DNA of 11,058 nucleotides from contig JAEUMX010000103.1 in NCBI GenBank assembly GCA_016791285.1, forward strand, positions 1 to 11,058, given 5' to 3'. The position numbers and the translations under genes are program-made. Positions 1-7,900 of the stretch are shown here, one piece after another (positions within the stretch are counted from its first letter, which is position 1; every line of letters begins with the position of its first letter). This DNA comes from Burkholderiales bacterium. Its GTDB lineage: Bacteria > Pseudomonadota > Gammaproteobacteria > Burkholderiales > JAEUMW01. The notes beneath the pieces were generated by a model. The model was not told the DNA's origin. It ran no database searches and saw nothing but the letters and a program-made list of their open reading frames with translations.

Positions 1-725
1 CCTGCAGGGCAGTTGGCGCGCCGAACACCTGTTTGCGCTCAAGCAGGCGCTCGATGCCTTCGACTTCTGCGCTACGCAACTGGCGCAGTGCGACACCGAA
101 ATCGAGGCCCAGTTGCGCCGCTTGCACGCTCACGACGGCGAACCCGCCAAGGGCAAGAAGAGAGGCCGCGCCCGCAACGCACCGAAGCTTGATCTGCGCA
201 CGCTGCTGTTCCAGATGTGCGGCGTCGATCTCACGCGCATAGACGGCATCGACGTGACAACTGCACTGGTGGTGGTCTCGGAGATCGGCGCGGACATGTC
301 GCGGTTCCCCAGCGACAAGCATTTCGCCTCGTGGCTGGGCTTGTGCCCCGGCACCAAGATCACCGGCGGCAAGCTCATGAGCGGCAAGACCAAGCGCTGC
401 GCCAACCGCGCCGCGCAGGCCCTGCGCCTGGCCGCCGCCGCACTGCGCTCAAGCCAGTCAGCGCTGGGCGCGTACTTCCGGCGCTTGTGCTCACGCATGG
501 ATAAACCCAAGGCCGTCACGGCCGCCGCTCACAAGCTCGCTCGACTGATCTACGCGATGCTGACCAAGGGCGAGGAATACACCGACCAGGGCCAGGACTA
601 CTACGAGCAACGCTATCGCCAGCGCGTGTTGCTCAACCTCTCCCGCCGCGCCCAGCAACTCGGTATGAAGCTCGTCGCCATCGAACAGCCAGCCTAAAAA
701 CCTCATCGCAGATCAATCACTCCCG
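1..725 (+). mobile_element. Right end of an IS110-family insertion sequence
   Basis: The transposase stops at 697 and, within about 30 bases, the sequence becomes coding for the opposite-strand ATPase. The IS right end must therefore lie roughly between 698 and 730. I placed it at about 725, where the ATPase frame stops looking like ATPase (after residues VLSRNT). IS110 elements lack ordinary terminal inverted repeats and leave few or no target duplications, so the exact end cannot be fixed without an intact copy. The left end is outside the window. Confidence 0.7.
2..697 (+). CDS. IS110-family transposase, C-terminal part (runs off left edge)
   Basis: The frame is open from base 2 to the TAA at 695-697, giving about 231 residues with no start inside the window. 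The first internal ATG (113) is not the true start, because matching sequence continues upstream of it. The C-terminal half matches the Transposase_20 domain: a helix-hairpin-helix-like GIDVTTALVVVSEIG stretch, then WLGLCPGTKITGGK, the KTKRCANRAAQALRLAA helix, and the conserved tail around PKAVTAAAHKLARLIY and GQDYYEQRYRQR. IS110 enzymes are RNA-guided (bridge RNA) recombinases that combine an N-terminal DEDD RuvC-like domain with this serine-bearing domain. The DEDD domain and the left-end bridge-RNA region would lie outside the window. The position usually holding the catalytic Ser (SGGK) appears to be Thr (ITGGK) here. The family call is secure; whether this copy is active is not known. Confidence 0.93.
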   Translation: MQGSWRAEHLFALKQALDAFDFCATQLAQCDTEIEAQLRRLHAHDGEPAKGKKRGRARNAPKLDLRTLLFQMCGVDLTRIDGIDVTTALVVVSEIGADMSRFPSDKHFASWLGLCPGTKITGGKLMSGKTKRCANRAAQALRLAAAALRSSQSALGAYFRRLCSRMDKPKAVTAAAHKLARLIYAMLTKGEEYTDQGQDYYEQRYRQRVLLNLSRRAQQLGMKLVAIEQPA

Positions 726-1620
726 GGGTGTTTCTTGAGAGCACTTGGTAGATCTGGCGTTGGCGAAGAATCTCGAGGTGGGCGTCCGGTTCGTCCAGAA
801 GGAGCACCGCACCCGGATTCGCAGCCATGTGGGCGAGCAGGAGCAGCGTCTGTTGCTGACCCCGTCCGCTCGCAGAAAGGTCGAGTTCGGTGGAGCCGAG
901 CGAGTATGACATCACGATCTCGCCACGCTCCTTGATGTAGCGCGGATCCCTGAGCGTCACCCCGAACAGCCTTGTCATCCTTTCGCCGATCTGGCGCCAT
1001 TGCGATTCATCGCGTTGGAGAGCACGCCAGCACAGGTTCCGCAGGACTTCGGCGGTGCGGCCCTCCCCGATGCGGACGTCGAGGGCACCCTCGTCGAGGC
1101 GCGTCTCGTTGGCGGCGAGCCCCGACATCGGTGGCAGGTAGGCGAGCTTGACCTGACCCGCTGCCGCGGGAAACACCCCTCGATGCCCGTCGTGTCCAGG
1201 TCGGGATCGGCAATAGAAGGACTCCTCGTTGGCGTAGTCGAATTCGATCGAGGTCATCCAGGGCGTGCCTTCGTCGATGCCTTTTACCTCGATTTCTATG
1301 AGAACGTTCTTGGTCTTTGCCCGACCTTCCTCGCGGTACCCTTCTCGAACGTGCAGATCGCGCCACAGCAGGTTCGCGGCAGGAATCGGTACTGCGATGA
1401 GGTCGCGCCGGTTGATCGTTACGCCCGCTCGCTCCTTCGGCACGTTGCCGTCACCGCGCTTCTCGAGCCAGCGACGCACACCGATACTCCACAAGGCCAA
1501 TGCCTGGAGCGCCGAGGTCTTGCCCGAATTGTTCGGGCCGACGAACACGACACGCTCGCCAAGCTCGATCTCGACGTCGTCGAAGAGCTTGAAGTTGCGC
1601 GCAGTCAGCTTGGTCAGCAT
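703..1620 (-). pseudogene. OLD/ABC-like AAA family ATPase, 3' end lost at IS110 insertion
   Basis: This is an AAA_21/OLD-like ATPase of 305 residues as it stands. Visible motifs are Walker A GPNNSGKTS (residues 28-36), an ABC-type signature LSASGRGQQQ (248-257) and Walker B VLLLDEP with D-loop DAHLE (272-283). The N-terminal LTKLTARNFKLFDDVEIEL is the typical opening of the family. The expected H-loop (ASHS-like) segment that should follow about 20 residues after Walker B is missing. After VLSRNT the frame reads only PGVIDLR before a TGA at 703-705, next to the IS110 transposase end. I infer that the gene was cut by the IS. Related OLD-like proteins often continue into a TOPRIM nuclease domain, which would then be lost too. 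The start is set at the ATG at 1620, not the in-frame ATG at 1668, because 1620 has a good ribosome site and a TGATG overlap with the upstream gene. A short residual protein could still be made, but ATP-switch function is unlikely. Confidence 0.8.
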
Positions 1621-2855
1621 CAGATAACCCTCCACCAGGGGGCAGCCAATATGTCGGGCGCCAGCCATTCGAGCGTATCACCGTCGTGCAGCAGCAGCCC
1701 GGCGCGGGCCTTCTTCCCATATTCCGCCCGGAACGCGCGCAGGTGCGCGGCCTCAGCCAGTCGCGGACGAGCGCCGGCCTTGACCTCGATCGGCAGCAAT
1801 CGGCCACCTGTCTCGATCACGAAGTCCACTTCTTCGCCGATTGCGGTACGCCAGTACCCGAGCTCCGCACGTTCGACGCGGGCGTCGCGCCACGCCAGCA
1901 GATCGTGCAGCACGAGGTTTTCGAGGTGTGAACCGGCTGGCTCGTCGATATCCGCCAAGTGCAGCGCCAAGCCGGTGTCCCCCCAGTAGATTTTCGGCGC
2001 CTTTATCAGGCGCTTGGTGCGATTCACGGCGTAGGCGGGTAGCCGTACTACCAGGTAGGAGGTTTCGAGCAGGTTGAGCCAGCGGTGCACCGTCGGCTGC
2101 GCCAACGCGGCGTCGCGGCCGAGCTCGGTCTGGTTGACGAGCTGGCCGATGCGCAGGCATGCCGCGCGCATGAGGCGGCGGAAATCGGGCAGCGCGCTGA
2201 TCGAGGCGAGGTCCTGCAGGTCGCGTTCGAGGTACGTTCGTACGTAGCCGTCGAACCAGATGGCCCGTTCGGTGGGCGTCGTCAGCTCGATCGATGGCGT
2301 CGGATAACCGCCCCGGCGGGCCAGGAGGCGCCAGTCTTCCGCGGCGTCGGGTGCGGCGGCGAGCAAGTCGCGCCAATCCTCGTCGCGCGCGGCGAGCAGC
2401 TCGTCCCAGAGCCCGCAACGACCCAAGCCTCTTTGCTCGCGCCGCGTCATCGGCCAGAGCGTCAGATAGCTCGCGCGCCCAGCCAGGGATTCGGAAACCT
2501 GGCGCATCAGCAGCAGGTTGGCGGAGCCGGTAAGCAGAAAGCGTCCTGGCGCGCGCTGCCGGTCGATGGCGCGCTTGACCGCCCGCAGCAGCCCGGGCTC
2601 ACGCTGCACCTCGTCGAAGGTGACCGGGTCGCTGCCGCCGACCAGAGCTTCCGGGTCGCGGCGGGCGGCGTCGAGCACGTCGAAGTCGTCGAGCGAGCGG
2701 TATCGCCGCCTTCCCGGCGCGAGTCGCTCCGCCAGCGTGCTCTTGCCCGTTTGCCGGGCGCCGGTTACCACGACGGCGGGCATGATCCGAAGCCGCTGCG
2801 CGAGGGTGTTACCGACGAGCCGGGGGAGAGTCTCCACGGCGTGGATGATAGTCAT
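1620..2855 (-). CDS. ATP-binding protein, AAA_14 plus DUF4143 domains
   Basis: This 411-residue protein has the standard AAA_14/DUF4143 layout. Walker A is GARQTGKST (residues 32-40), Walker B is VTFDE (78-82), and a LLTGSAN sensor-1 segment lies at 107-113. The C-terminal half carries a winged-helix-like stretch (around NQTELGRDAALAQPTVHRWL) and a PD-(D/E)xK-type signature: Asp344 in EEVDFVIE and Glu357-Val-Lys359 in LPIEVKA. It is full length for the family and all visible key residues are present. The cellular role of this family is not established; members are common in accessory and strain-variable regions. It overlaps the downstream ATPase by one base (TGATG). No Shine-Dalgarno sequence is visible before the ATG at 2855, which directly follows an in-frame TGA and lies inside a perfect 19-bp palindrome. 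A GTG at 2837 is an alternative start that keeps the whole domain. The domain call is secure; a function in defence or nucleic-acid processing is only a guess. Confidence 0.93.
   Translation of the reverse strand: MTIIHAVETLPRLVGNTLAQRLRIMPAVVVTGARQTGKSTLAERLAPGRRRYRSLDDFDVLDAARRDPEALVGGSDPVTFDEVQREPGLLRAVKRAIDRQRAPGRFLLTGSANLLLMRQVSESLAGRASYLTLWPMTRREQRGLGRCGLWDELLAARDEDWRDLLAAAPDAAEDWRLLARRGGYPTPSIELTTPTERAIWFDGYVRTYLERDLQDLASISALPDFRRLMRAACLRIGQLVNQTELGRDAALAQPTVHRWLNLLETSYLVVRLPAYAVNRTKRLIKAPKIYWGDTGLALHLADIDEPAGSHLENLVLHDLLAWRDARVERAELGYWRTAIGEEVDFVIETGGRLLPIEVKAGARPRLAEAAHLRAFRAEYGKKARAGLLLHDGDTLEWLAPDILAAPWWRVI
1628..1633 (-). promoter_or_regulatory. Ribosome binding site for the truncated ATPase
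   Basis: On the minus strand GGAGGG precedes the ATG at 1620 by seven bases. The site lies inside the end of the DUF4143 gene and, with the TGATG stop-start overlap, points to coupled translation of the two ATPases. It decides the start at 1620 over the in-frame ATG at 1668. Confidence 0.7.
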
Positions 2856-2870
2856 TCATGACATGAATGA
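2852..2870. promoter_or_regulatory. Perfect 19-bp palindrome over the DUF4143 start codon
   Basis: The sequence TCATTCATGACATGAATGA is a 9-bp perfect inverted repeat around a single central base. It covers the DUF4143 start codon (2853-2855) and the bases just upstream. AT-rich dyads of this size at a 5' end are typical of operator sites for dimeric regulators, so autoregulation or control by an unlinked repressor is possible. It could instead act in mRNA, although a one-base loop makes a perfect RNA hairpin poor. The dyad is seen directly; the operator role is inferred. Confidence 0.5.
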
Positions 2871-2920
2871 TCAAGCGGGGAGTGCCCGTCGCGCAAGCTT
2901 GTTGCCAGCGAGGCTCGTCG

Positions 2921-2934
2921 CGCGGCATGCCGCG
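2921..2934. repeat. 14-bp perfect palindrome in the cytochrome/ATPase spacer
   Basis: CGCGGCATGCCGCG is perfectly self-complementary without a spacer. It lies in the 124-base gap between the cytochrome remnant and the DUF4143 gene. In GC-rich DNA such a palindrome can arise by chance. It has no T-run, so I do not call it a terminator. Confidence 0.25.
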
Positions 2935-2979
2935 GATTACCTGATGCCAGCAGTGTGGTCCAAAGAAGTCGCGCGCCTC

Positions 2980-3350
2980 CTACCTCGGCGACTCAAGCCG
3001 CCCCGCCGAAATCTCCCCCTGGGCCACACCCTTGAAGTACCCGTAGATCGCGTCGATCTCGTCGGCGACCCGGGGTGCGCCCCGGTACCCCGGCATCCCT
3101 TGCGCCGGATTGCCCTCCAGCACGATGCGCACGAAGCTCTCCTTCGACTGGCTTCTCACGTAAGCGAGGATGACGGTCCCACGCTTCCGTTCCAATCCGA
3201 TCCGTGGCAGCGCGCGCAGTCCATCTGTCTTACCGTCTGCCAGGCGGCGAACGTGCGCGCGTCGACCTGGTAGGGCGCCGGCTCACCCGCGGCGGCGGCA
3301 CCAAGCGCGCCGGCCAACAGGAGAGAGGTCGGACAGGGTCGTGCGTTCAT
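2980..3350 (-). pseudogene. Small c-type cytochrome, frameshifted
   Basis: Two minus-strand frames join into one exported monohaem cytochrome c of about 124 residues. The first, from the ATG at 3350, has a signal peptide (MNARPCPTSLLLAGALGAAAA), then the haem-binding CARCH (residues 45-49) and GSDWNGSVGPS, and stops at 3156-3158. The second frame continues the same protein: LAYVRSQSKESFVRIVLEG, the likely axial-Met segment GNPAQGMPGYRG, and a C-terminal helix IDAIYGYFKG, ending at TAG 2980-2982. One missing base near 3170-3174 explains the break; restoring it reads GPS-x-LAYVRSQS without a gap. The mature protein would be periplasmic and carry electrons. It lies 59 bases after the outer-membrane-factor gene on the same strand, so it may be the last gene of the efflux operon. 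It is either a recent pseudogene or a sequencing error; the conserved remainder fits either. Confidence 0.8.
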
Positions 3351-3409
3351 GGCGAATGCGGATTCCAGAATACTCCGCTCGCATGTCCGCGTGGTGTCTT
3401 TCGCCTGAT

Positions 3410-4681
3410 CTATCCTTCCGCATCCTTGCTTTCCACCTCCAGCGGCCACAGCAGGTGCGCGTCGAGCAGCAGCCGATAGCGAGACTCCTGCGCCTGGAGC
3501 TGCGCGTTGCGGGACGCGAGGCCCGACTCCAGCGCGAGGCGTCGTGCCACCAGCACGTCGTTCAGGCTGCTTTCCCCGAGCTGGTACGCTCGCGCCGTGA
3601 GCTCCGCGTTGCGCGTCATCGCGTCGGCGGCGGCCGTGGCCTTCTGCGATGCTTCGTAGGCGCCGACCGCACCGAGGTAGGCGCCCGAGACTTCCGTGCT
3701 CACCATGCGCAGCGCCGCTGACTCGTTCTGGACTGCTGCCCCGACCTGTGCCACGGCTGCCTGGCTCGATGCCGCCCGGGCTGCGCCCGGGATCGGCACA
3801 CTCACGAACATGCCGGCGATCTTTTCTCCACCGCCGAATTCGTTCATGTAACGAACGCCTACGGTCGGGTCGGGCGTCTGATCCGCGCGTGCCCGCGACA
3901 CGAGCAGCTCGCGACGCTTCACCTCTTCGCGGGCCCGCGCGACCTCGTGGTTGTGCTCGATGATGCGATCGCGCCAGTACTCGAAGCCTTGCGGGACCGG
4001 CTGCGGCAAAACGAGCGTGATGGTCTGCGGCGGATGCAGGCCCGGGAACGTCTGCTCCAGCTCGCCGCGGGCCATCGACTCCCGCGTCTGCGCCTGCAGC
4101 GCGCTCGCCTCGGCCTGGCTGGCAGCGGCTTCAGCGAGGTTCAGCTCCAGCCGCGGCGCATCACCGGCGCGCACGCGCTTCGCCGTGATGTCGACCTGCT
4201 GCCGCAGCACTACCACCTGCTGCGACCACTGCTGCACGGCCGCGTATTCGCGCAGCCACGCGAACCAGAGCCGCAGCAGCCACCGCGATGTGTCGTGCAG
4301 GGCTGCTCCGTGCGCGAACCGCGCGACCTGCACGCCCTCGGTGCCGATCTTCTGGTCGAGGGCGGCCTTGCCCGGCAGGCGCACGGGACGCTCGACCGCG
4401 ACACCGTACTCGCCGTAGTTCGTCGATCCGGGGTTCGTGGCCACCTGCCGGTTCTGCGCGTCGGCGCGCACGGAGAACTCGTACACACCCGCCTCGAGGC
4501 GCACGCGGTTCGCCTCTTCGAGCGCAATCCCCGCCTGGGCGGCGAGCACCGCCGGATGCTGCTCGAGCACCGCGACCACCCGGGACTCCGGGGGCAGATC
4601 CGGGAAATCTGCCGGTCCTGCCCCGACCGCTGCCGTCCAGCACGATGCGATCAGCGCGACCGCCCGGTGTCCGCGCCTCAT
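3410..4681 (-). CDS. TolC/CzcC-like outer-membrane efflux protein
   Basis: This 423-residue protein is the outer-membrane factor of the tripartite metal exporter encoded upstream. It has the two-repeat OEP layout: long Ala/Gln/Glu-rich helices (for example residues around RVRAGDAPRLELNLAEAAASQAEASALQAQ and ELTARAYQLGESSLNDVLVARRLALESG) separated by beta-strand segments (YGEYGVAVERPVRLPGK and EKIAGMFVSVPIPGAARA). The N-terminus is an export signal. The IASC around Cys14 resembles a lipobox, so it could be a lipoprotein as CusC is, but cleavage near AVGA is equally readable. It lies last of the pump genes, giving an adaptor-pump-DUF3240-OMF order unlike the classic czcCBA order. Its ATG overlaps the stop of the DUF3240 gene (ATGA), so the two are probably translationally coupled. 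The family is certain; the metal is not shown by this subunit. Confidence 0.93.
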   Translation of the reverse strand: MRRGHRAVALIASCWTAAVGAGPADFPDLPPESRVVAVLEQHPAVLAAQAGIALEEANRVRLEAGVYEFSVRADAQNRQVATNPGSTNYGEYGVAVERPVRLPGKAALDQKIGTEGVQVARFAHGAALHDTSRWLLRLWFAWLREYAAVQQWSQQVVVLRQQVDITAKRVRAGDAPRLELNLAEAAASQAEASALQAQTRESMARGELEQTFPGLHPPQTITLVLPQPVPQGFEYWRDRIIEHNHEVARAREEVKRRELLVSRARADQTPDPTVGVRYMNEFGGGEKIAGMFVSVPIPGAARAASSQAAVAQVGAAVQNESAALRMVSTEVSGAYLGAVGAYEASQKATAAADAMTRNAELTARAYQLGESSLNDVLVARRLALESGLASRNAQLQAQESRYRLLLDAHLLWPLEVESKDAEG

Positions 4682-4989
4682 TCGAACCTCCCGAACTCGA
4701 GTACGGGAGTGAGCCAGTACGCCACCTCCGGGTTGGTGAGGGTTGCCCGCAGGCCCGCAATCAGCGCCGCGGCGTCCTCGCGATTCATGACGATCTGCAC
4801 CCTGACCCTGCGCGTTGCACCGCGTACCAGTTCACCCGCGCTGTGGACGACGCCCGCCGCACCATGGCCCGAGACGTCGGTCGTGCTGAAGCCGAGTACC
4901 CATTCGGGATGATCCAGCAGGTGACCCACGATCATCTCCTCGAGCGACTTCGGCAGCATCAGGGTCAGGCAGCAATCGCGTGTCTTCAT
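4678..4989 (-). CDS. DUF3240 family protein in metal-efflux operon
   Basis: This small 103-residue cytosolic protein opens with DCCLTLMLPKSLEEMIVGHLL, followed by GFSTTDVSGHGA, a central RRVRVQIVMNREDAAALIAGLRA and a closing VAYWLTPVLEFG. The pattern fits DUF3240, a PII-like ferredoxin-fold family usually found beside CzcA/CusA-type pumps. No signal peptide or membrane segment is visible. The family function is unknown; a metal-sensing or pump-regulating role is an inference from its constant neighbourhood and PII-like fold. The start has GAGG about five bases upstream. The gene begins seven bases after the pump's stop and overlaps the next gene by four bases, so it sits firmly within the operon. 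Confidence 0.88.
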   Translation of the reverse strand: MKTRDCCLTLMLPKSLEEMIVGHLLDHPEWVLGFSTTDVSGHGAAGVVHSAGELVRGATRRVRVQIVMNREDAAALIAGLRATLTNPEVAYWLTPVLEFGRFE

Positions 4990-4996
4990 GGGGACC

Positions 4997-7900
4997 TCAG
5001 GGCTGTTCGACGGCGACGGAGCTCATGGGACGTTCGACGCCGTAGCGCTGGTAGAGGATGGGGAGGATCACGAGCGTGAGCAGCGTCGAAGTGACCAGAC
5101 CGCCGATCACGACGACCGCAAGGGGCTTCTGGATCTCGGAGCCGGGGCCGGTGGCGAAAAGCAGCGGCGCGAGTCCGACCGCGGCGATGCTCGCGGTCAT
5201 GAGCACCGGCCGCAGCCTGCGCCTTGCTCCCTCCATGACCACCTTTTCGACCGTCATGCCGAGCGCGTGCAGCTGGTTGAAATAGCTCATCATCACCACG
5301 CCGTTCAGCACCGCAATGCCGAGCAGCGCGATGAAACCGACCGACGCCGGAACGCTCAGATACTGCCCGGAGGCCCAGAGCGCGATGATGCCGCCGACGA
5401 GCGCGAACGGAATGTTCGCGAAGACGAGCGCCGCTTGCCGCACCGATCGGAACGTCGCGAAGAGCAGCAGGAAGATGAGGCCGAGCGCCACCGGCACCAC
5501 CAGGGCGAGGCGCGCGGCGGCGCGTTGCTGGTTCTCGAACTGCCCGCCCCACGTGAGCGAATAACCCTCGGGGAGCTTCACCTTGGCGGCGACGGCTGCC
5601 TTCGTCTCGTCGACGAAACCCACGAGGTCGCGGCCGGCGACGTTCGCCTGAACCACCGCATAGCGGGCTGCATTCTCGCGGTCCACCTTCACCGGGCCGT
5701 CCACACGAGCGAGCCGCGCCACCGTGGAAAGCGGAATCCACTCGCCCGGCGCGAGCGGGATGGAGAGGCCCTGGAACACCGCAGGCGCGTCGCGCATCCA
5801 TTCGGGGCCGCGCAGCAGCACCGGTGTGCGTCGCACGCCCTCGATCACGATGCCGACCGGGCGCCCCTCGACCTCGCTGCGCAGGTGATTCTGGATGTCC
5901 TCCACCGAGAGTCCGCGGTGCCCCGCCTGGAAGCGGTCCACCTCCACCTTGAGGTACTGCACGCCCTCGTTCTTGATGGTCACCACGTCCTCGGCGCCGG
6001 GCACGGCCTTCAGCGTTGCCTCGATCTCGCGCGCGAGGCGGTTCAGCGTCGCGAGGTCGGGGCCGAAGATCTTCACGGCGAGATCGCCGCGCACACCGGT
6101 CAGCATCTCCGCCACCCGCATCTCGATCGGCTGCGTGAACGTGTAGGCGATCCCTGGAAACTCGCCCATCACCTTGCGCAACTCGCCCACCAGCCACTCC
6201 TTGTCCGATACGCGCCATTCCGACCGCGGCTTCAGCACCATGAACGTATCCGTTTGATTCAGCCCCATCGGGTCGAGCCCGAGCTCGTCGGCGCCGGCGC
6301 GGGCCACGATGCCGCGCACCTCGGGCACGTGCTCCAGGATCGCCCGCTGAATCTTGAGGTCGCTCATCGCACTCTGGTCCAGGTTGACGGAGGGCAGCTT
6401 CTCCAGCTGCATGATGAGATCGCCTTCGTCCATGGTGGGCATGAAGTTCTTCCCGGTCAGGAGATAGGCGGCTGCGGCGAGCACGAGGGAGGCGAGCGCG
6501 ACCCCGATGACCTTGTTCGCGTGGCGCAGCGACCAATCGAGTAGCGGCAGGTACAGCGCCGTCGTCTTGCGCACGAGCCAGGGATCCTCGTGCGCCGGCC
6601 GGCCGATGAGGAACGACGCGAGCACCGGGATCACCGTGAGCGAGAGCACGAGCGAGCCCGACAGCGCGAAGACGATCGTGAGCGCCACCGGTTTGAAAAG
6701 CTTGCCCTCCAGCCCCTGCAGCGTAAGCAATGGCAGGAACACGATCACGATGATGGCGATGCCGGAGGCGACCGGCAGCGTCACCTCGCGCACGGCGCGG
6801 TAGATCACGTGCAGGCGCGGCAGATTGGTCCGGTCGCGTGCGAGATGGCTCACGATGTTCTCGACCACCACCACCGCCGCGTCGACCAGCATGCCGATGG
6901 CAATCGCGAGGCCGCCCAGGCTCATCAGGTTGGCGCTCATGCCGGCGAGGTCCATGAGGATGAACGTGAAGAGAGCCGCGAGCGGCAGCGTGGCGGCCAC
7001 GACGATGGCCGCGCGCACGTTGCCGAGAAAGAGCAGGAGCAGCGCCACGACCAGGACGATCGCCTCGGCCAGGGCTTTCGACACAGTGCCGACTGCGCGC
7101 TGCACCAGGTTGCCGCGGTCATAGAAGACCTCCACCTTCACGTCCGGTGGCAGCTGCGGCGCCAGCTCGGCGAGTTTCGCCCGCACACCTTCCACGACCT
7201 GCTGCGCGTTCGCGCCGCGCAGGCCCAGCACCAGCCCTTGCACGGCCTCGCCCTCGCCGTTGCGGGTGACCGCTCCGTAGCGGGTGAGGCCGCCGATGCG
7301 CACGGTCGCCACGTCGCCGACGCGCACCGGAATGCCTTGCCGCTCGGCAACGACGATGGCATTGATGTCGTCGACGGTGCGCACGCTGCCCTCGACGCGG
7401 ACCAGCAGTGTCTCCTCGCCGTCCTTGAGCCGTCCCGCGCCGTCATTGCGGTTGTTGGCCTCCAGCGCCTGCTGCAGGTCCGAGACGCGGATGCCGCGGC
7501 CCTGCAACGCGGCGTTGTCCGGCACGATCTCGAAGGCGCGCACGACGCCGCCCAGCGCGTTCACGTCCGCCACGCCGGGCAGCGTGCGCAGTGCGGGGCG
7601 GAGCACCCAGTCGAGCAGACTCCGGCGCTGCGCCGCGGTGAGATCGCCGCCCTCGATGGTGAACATGAACATCTCGCCGAGCGGCGTGGTGATGGGGGCG
7701 AGACCGCCGCTCACGGTCGCCGGCAGATCCTTGATCACGTTGTTCAAGCGCTCGGTCACCTGCTGCCGCGCCCAGTAGATGTCGGTGCTGTCGTCGAAGT
7801 CGATGGTGATGTCGGCGATTGCGTATTTCGAGGCCGAGCGCAGGATGCGCTTGTGGGGAATGCCCAGCATCTCCAGCTCGATCGGGGTGACGACACGCGT

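Noticed and set aside
1000..1989. Open frame of about 330 codons on the + strand opposite the two ATPase genes
   Set aside because: It runs antisense across two genes with clear Walker motifs, its composition is shadow-like, and no known motif is seen.
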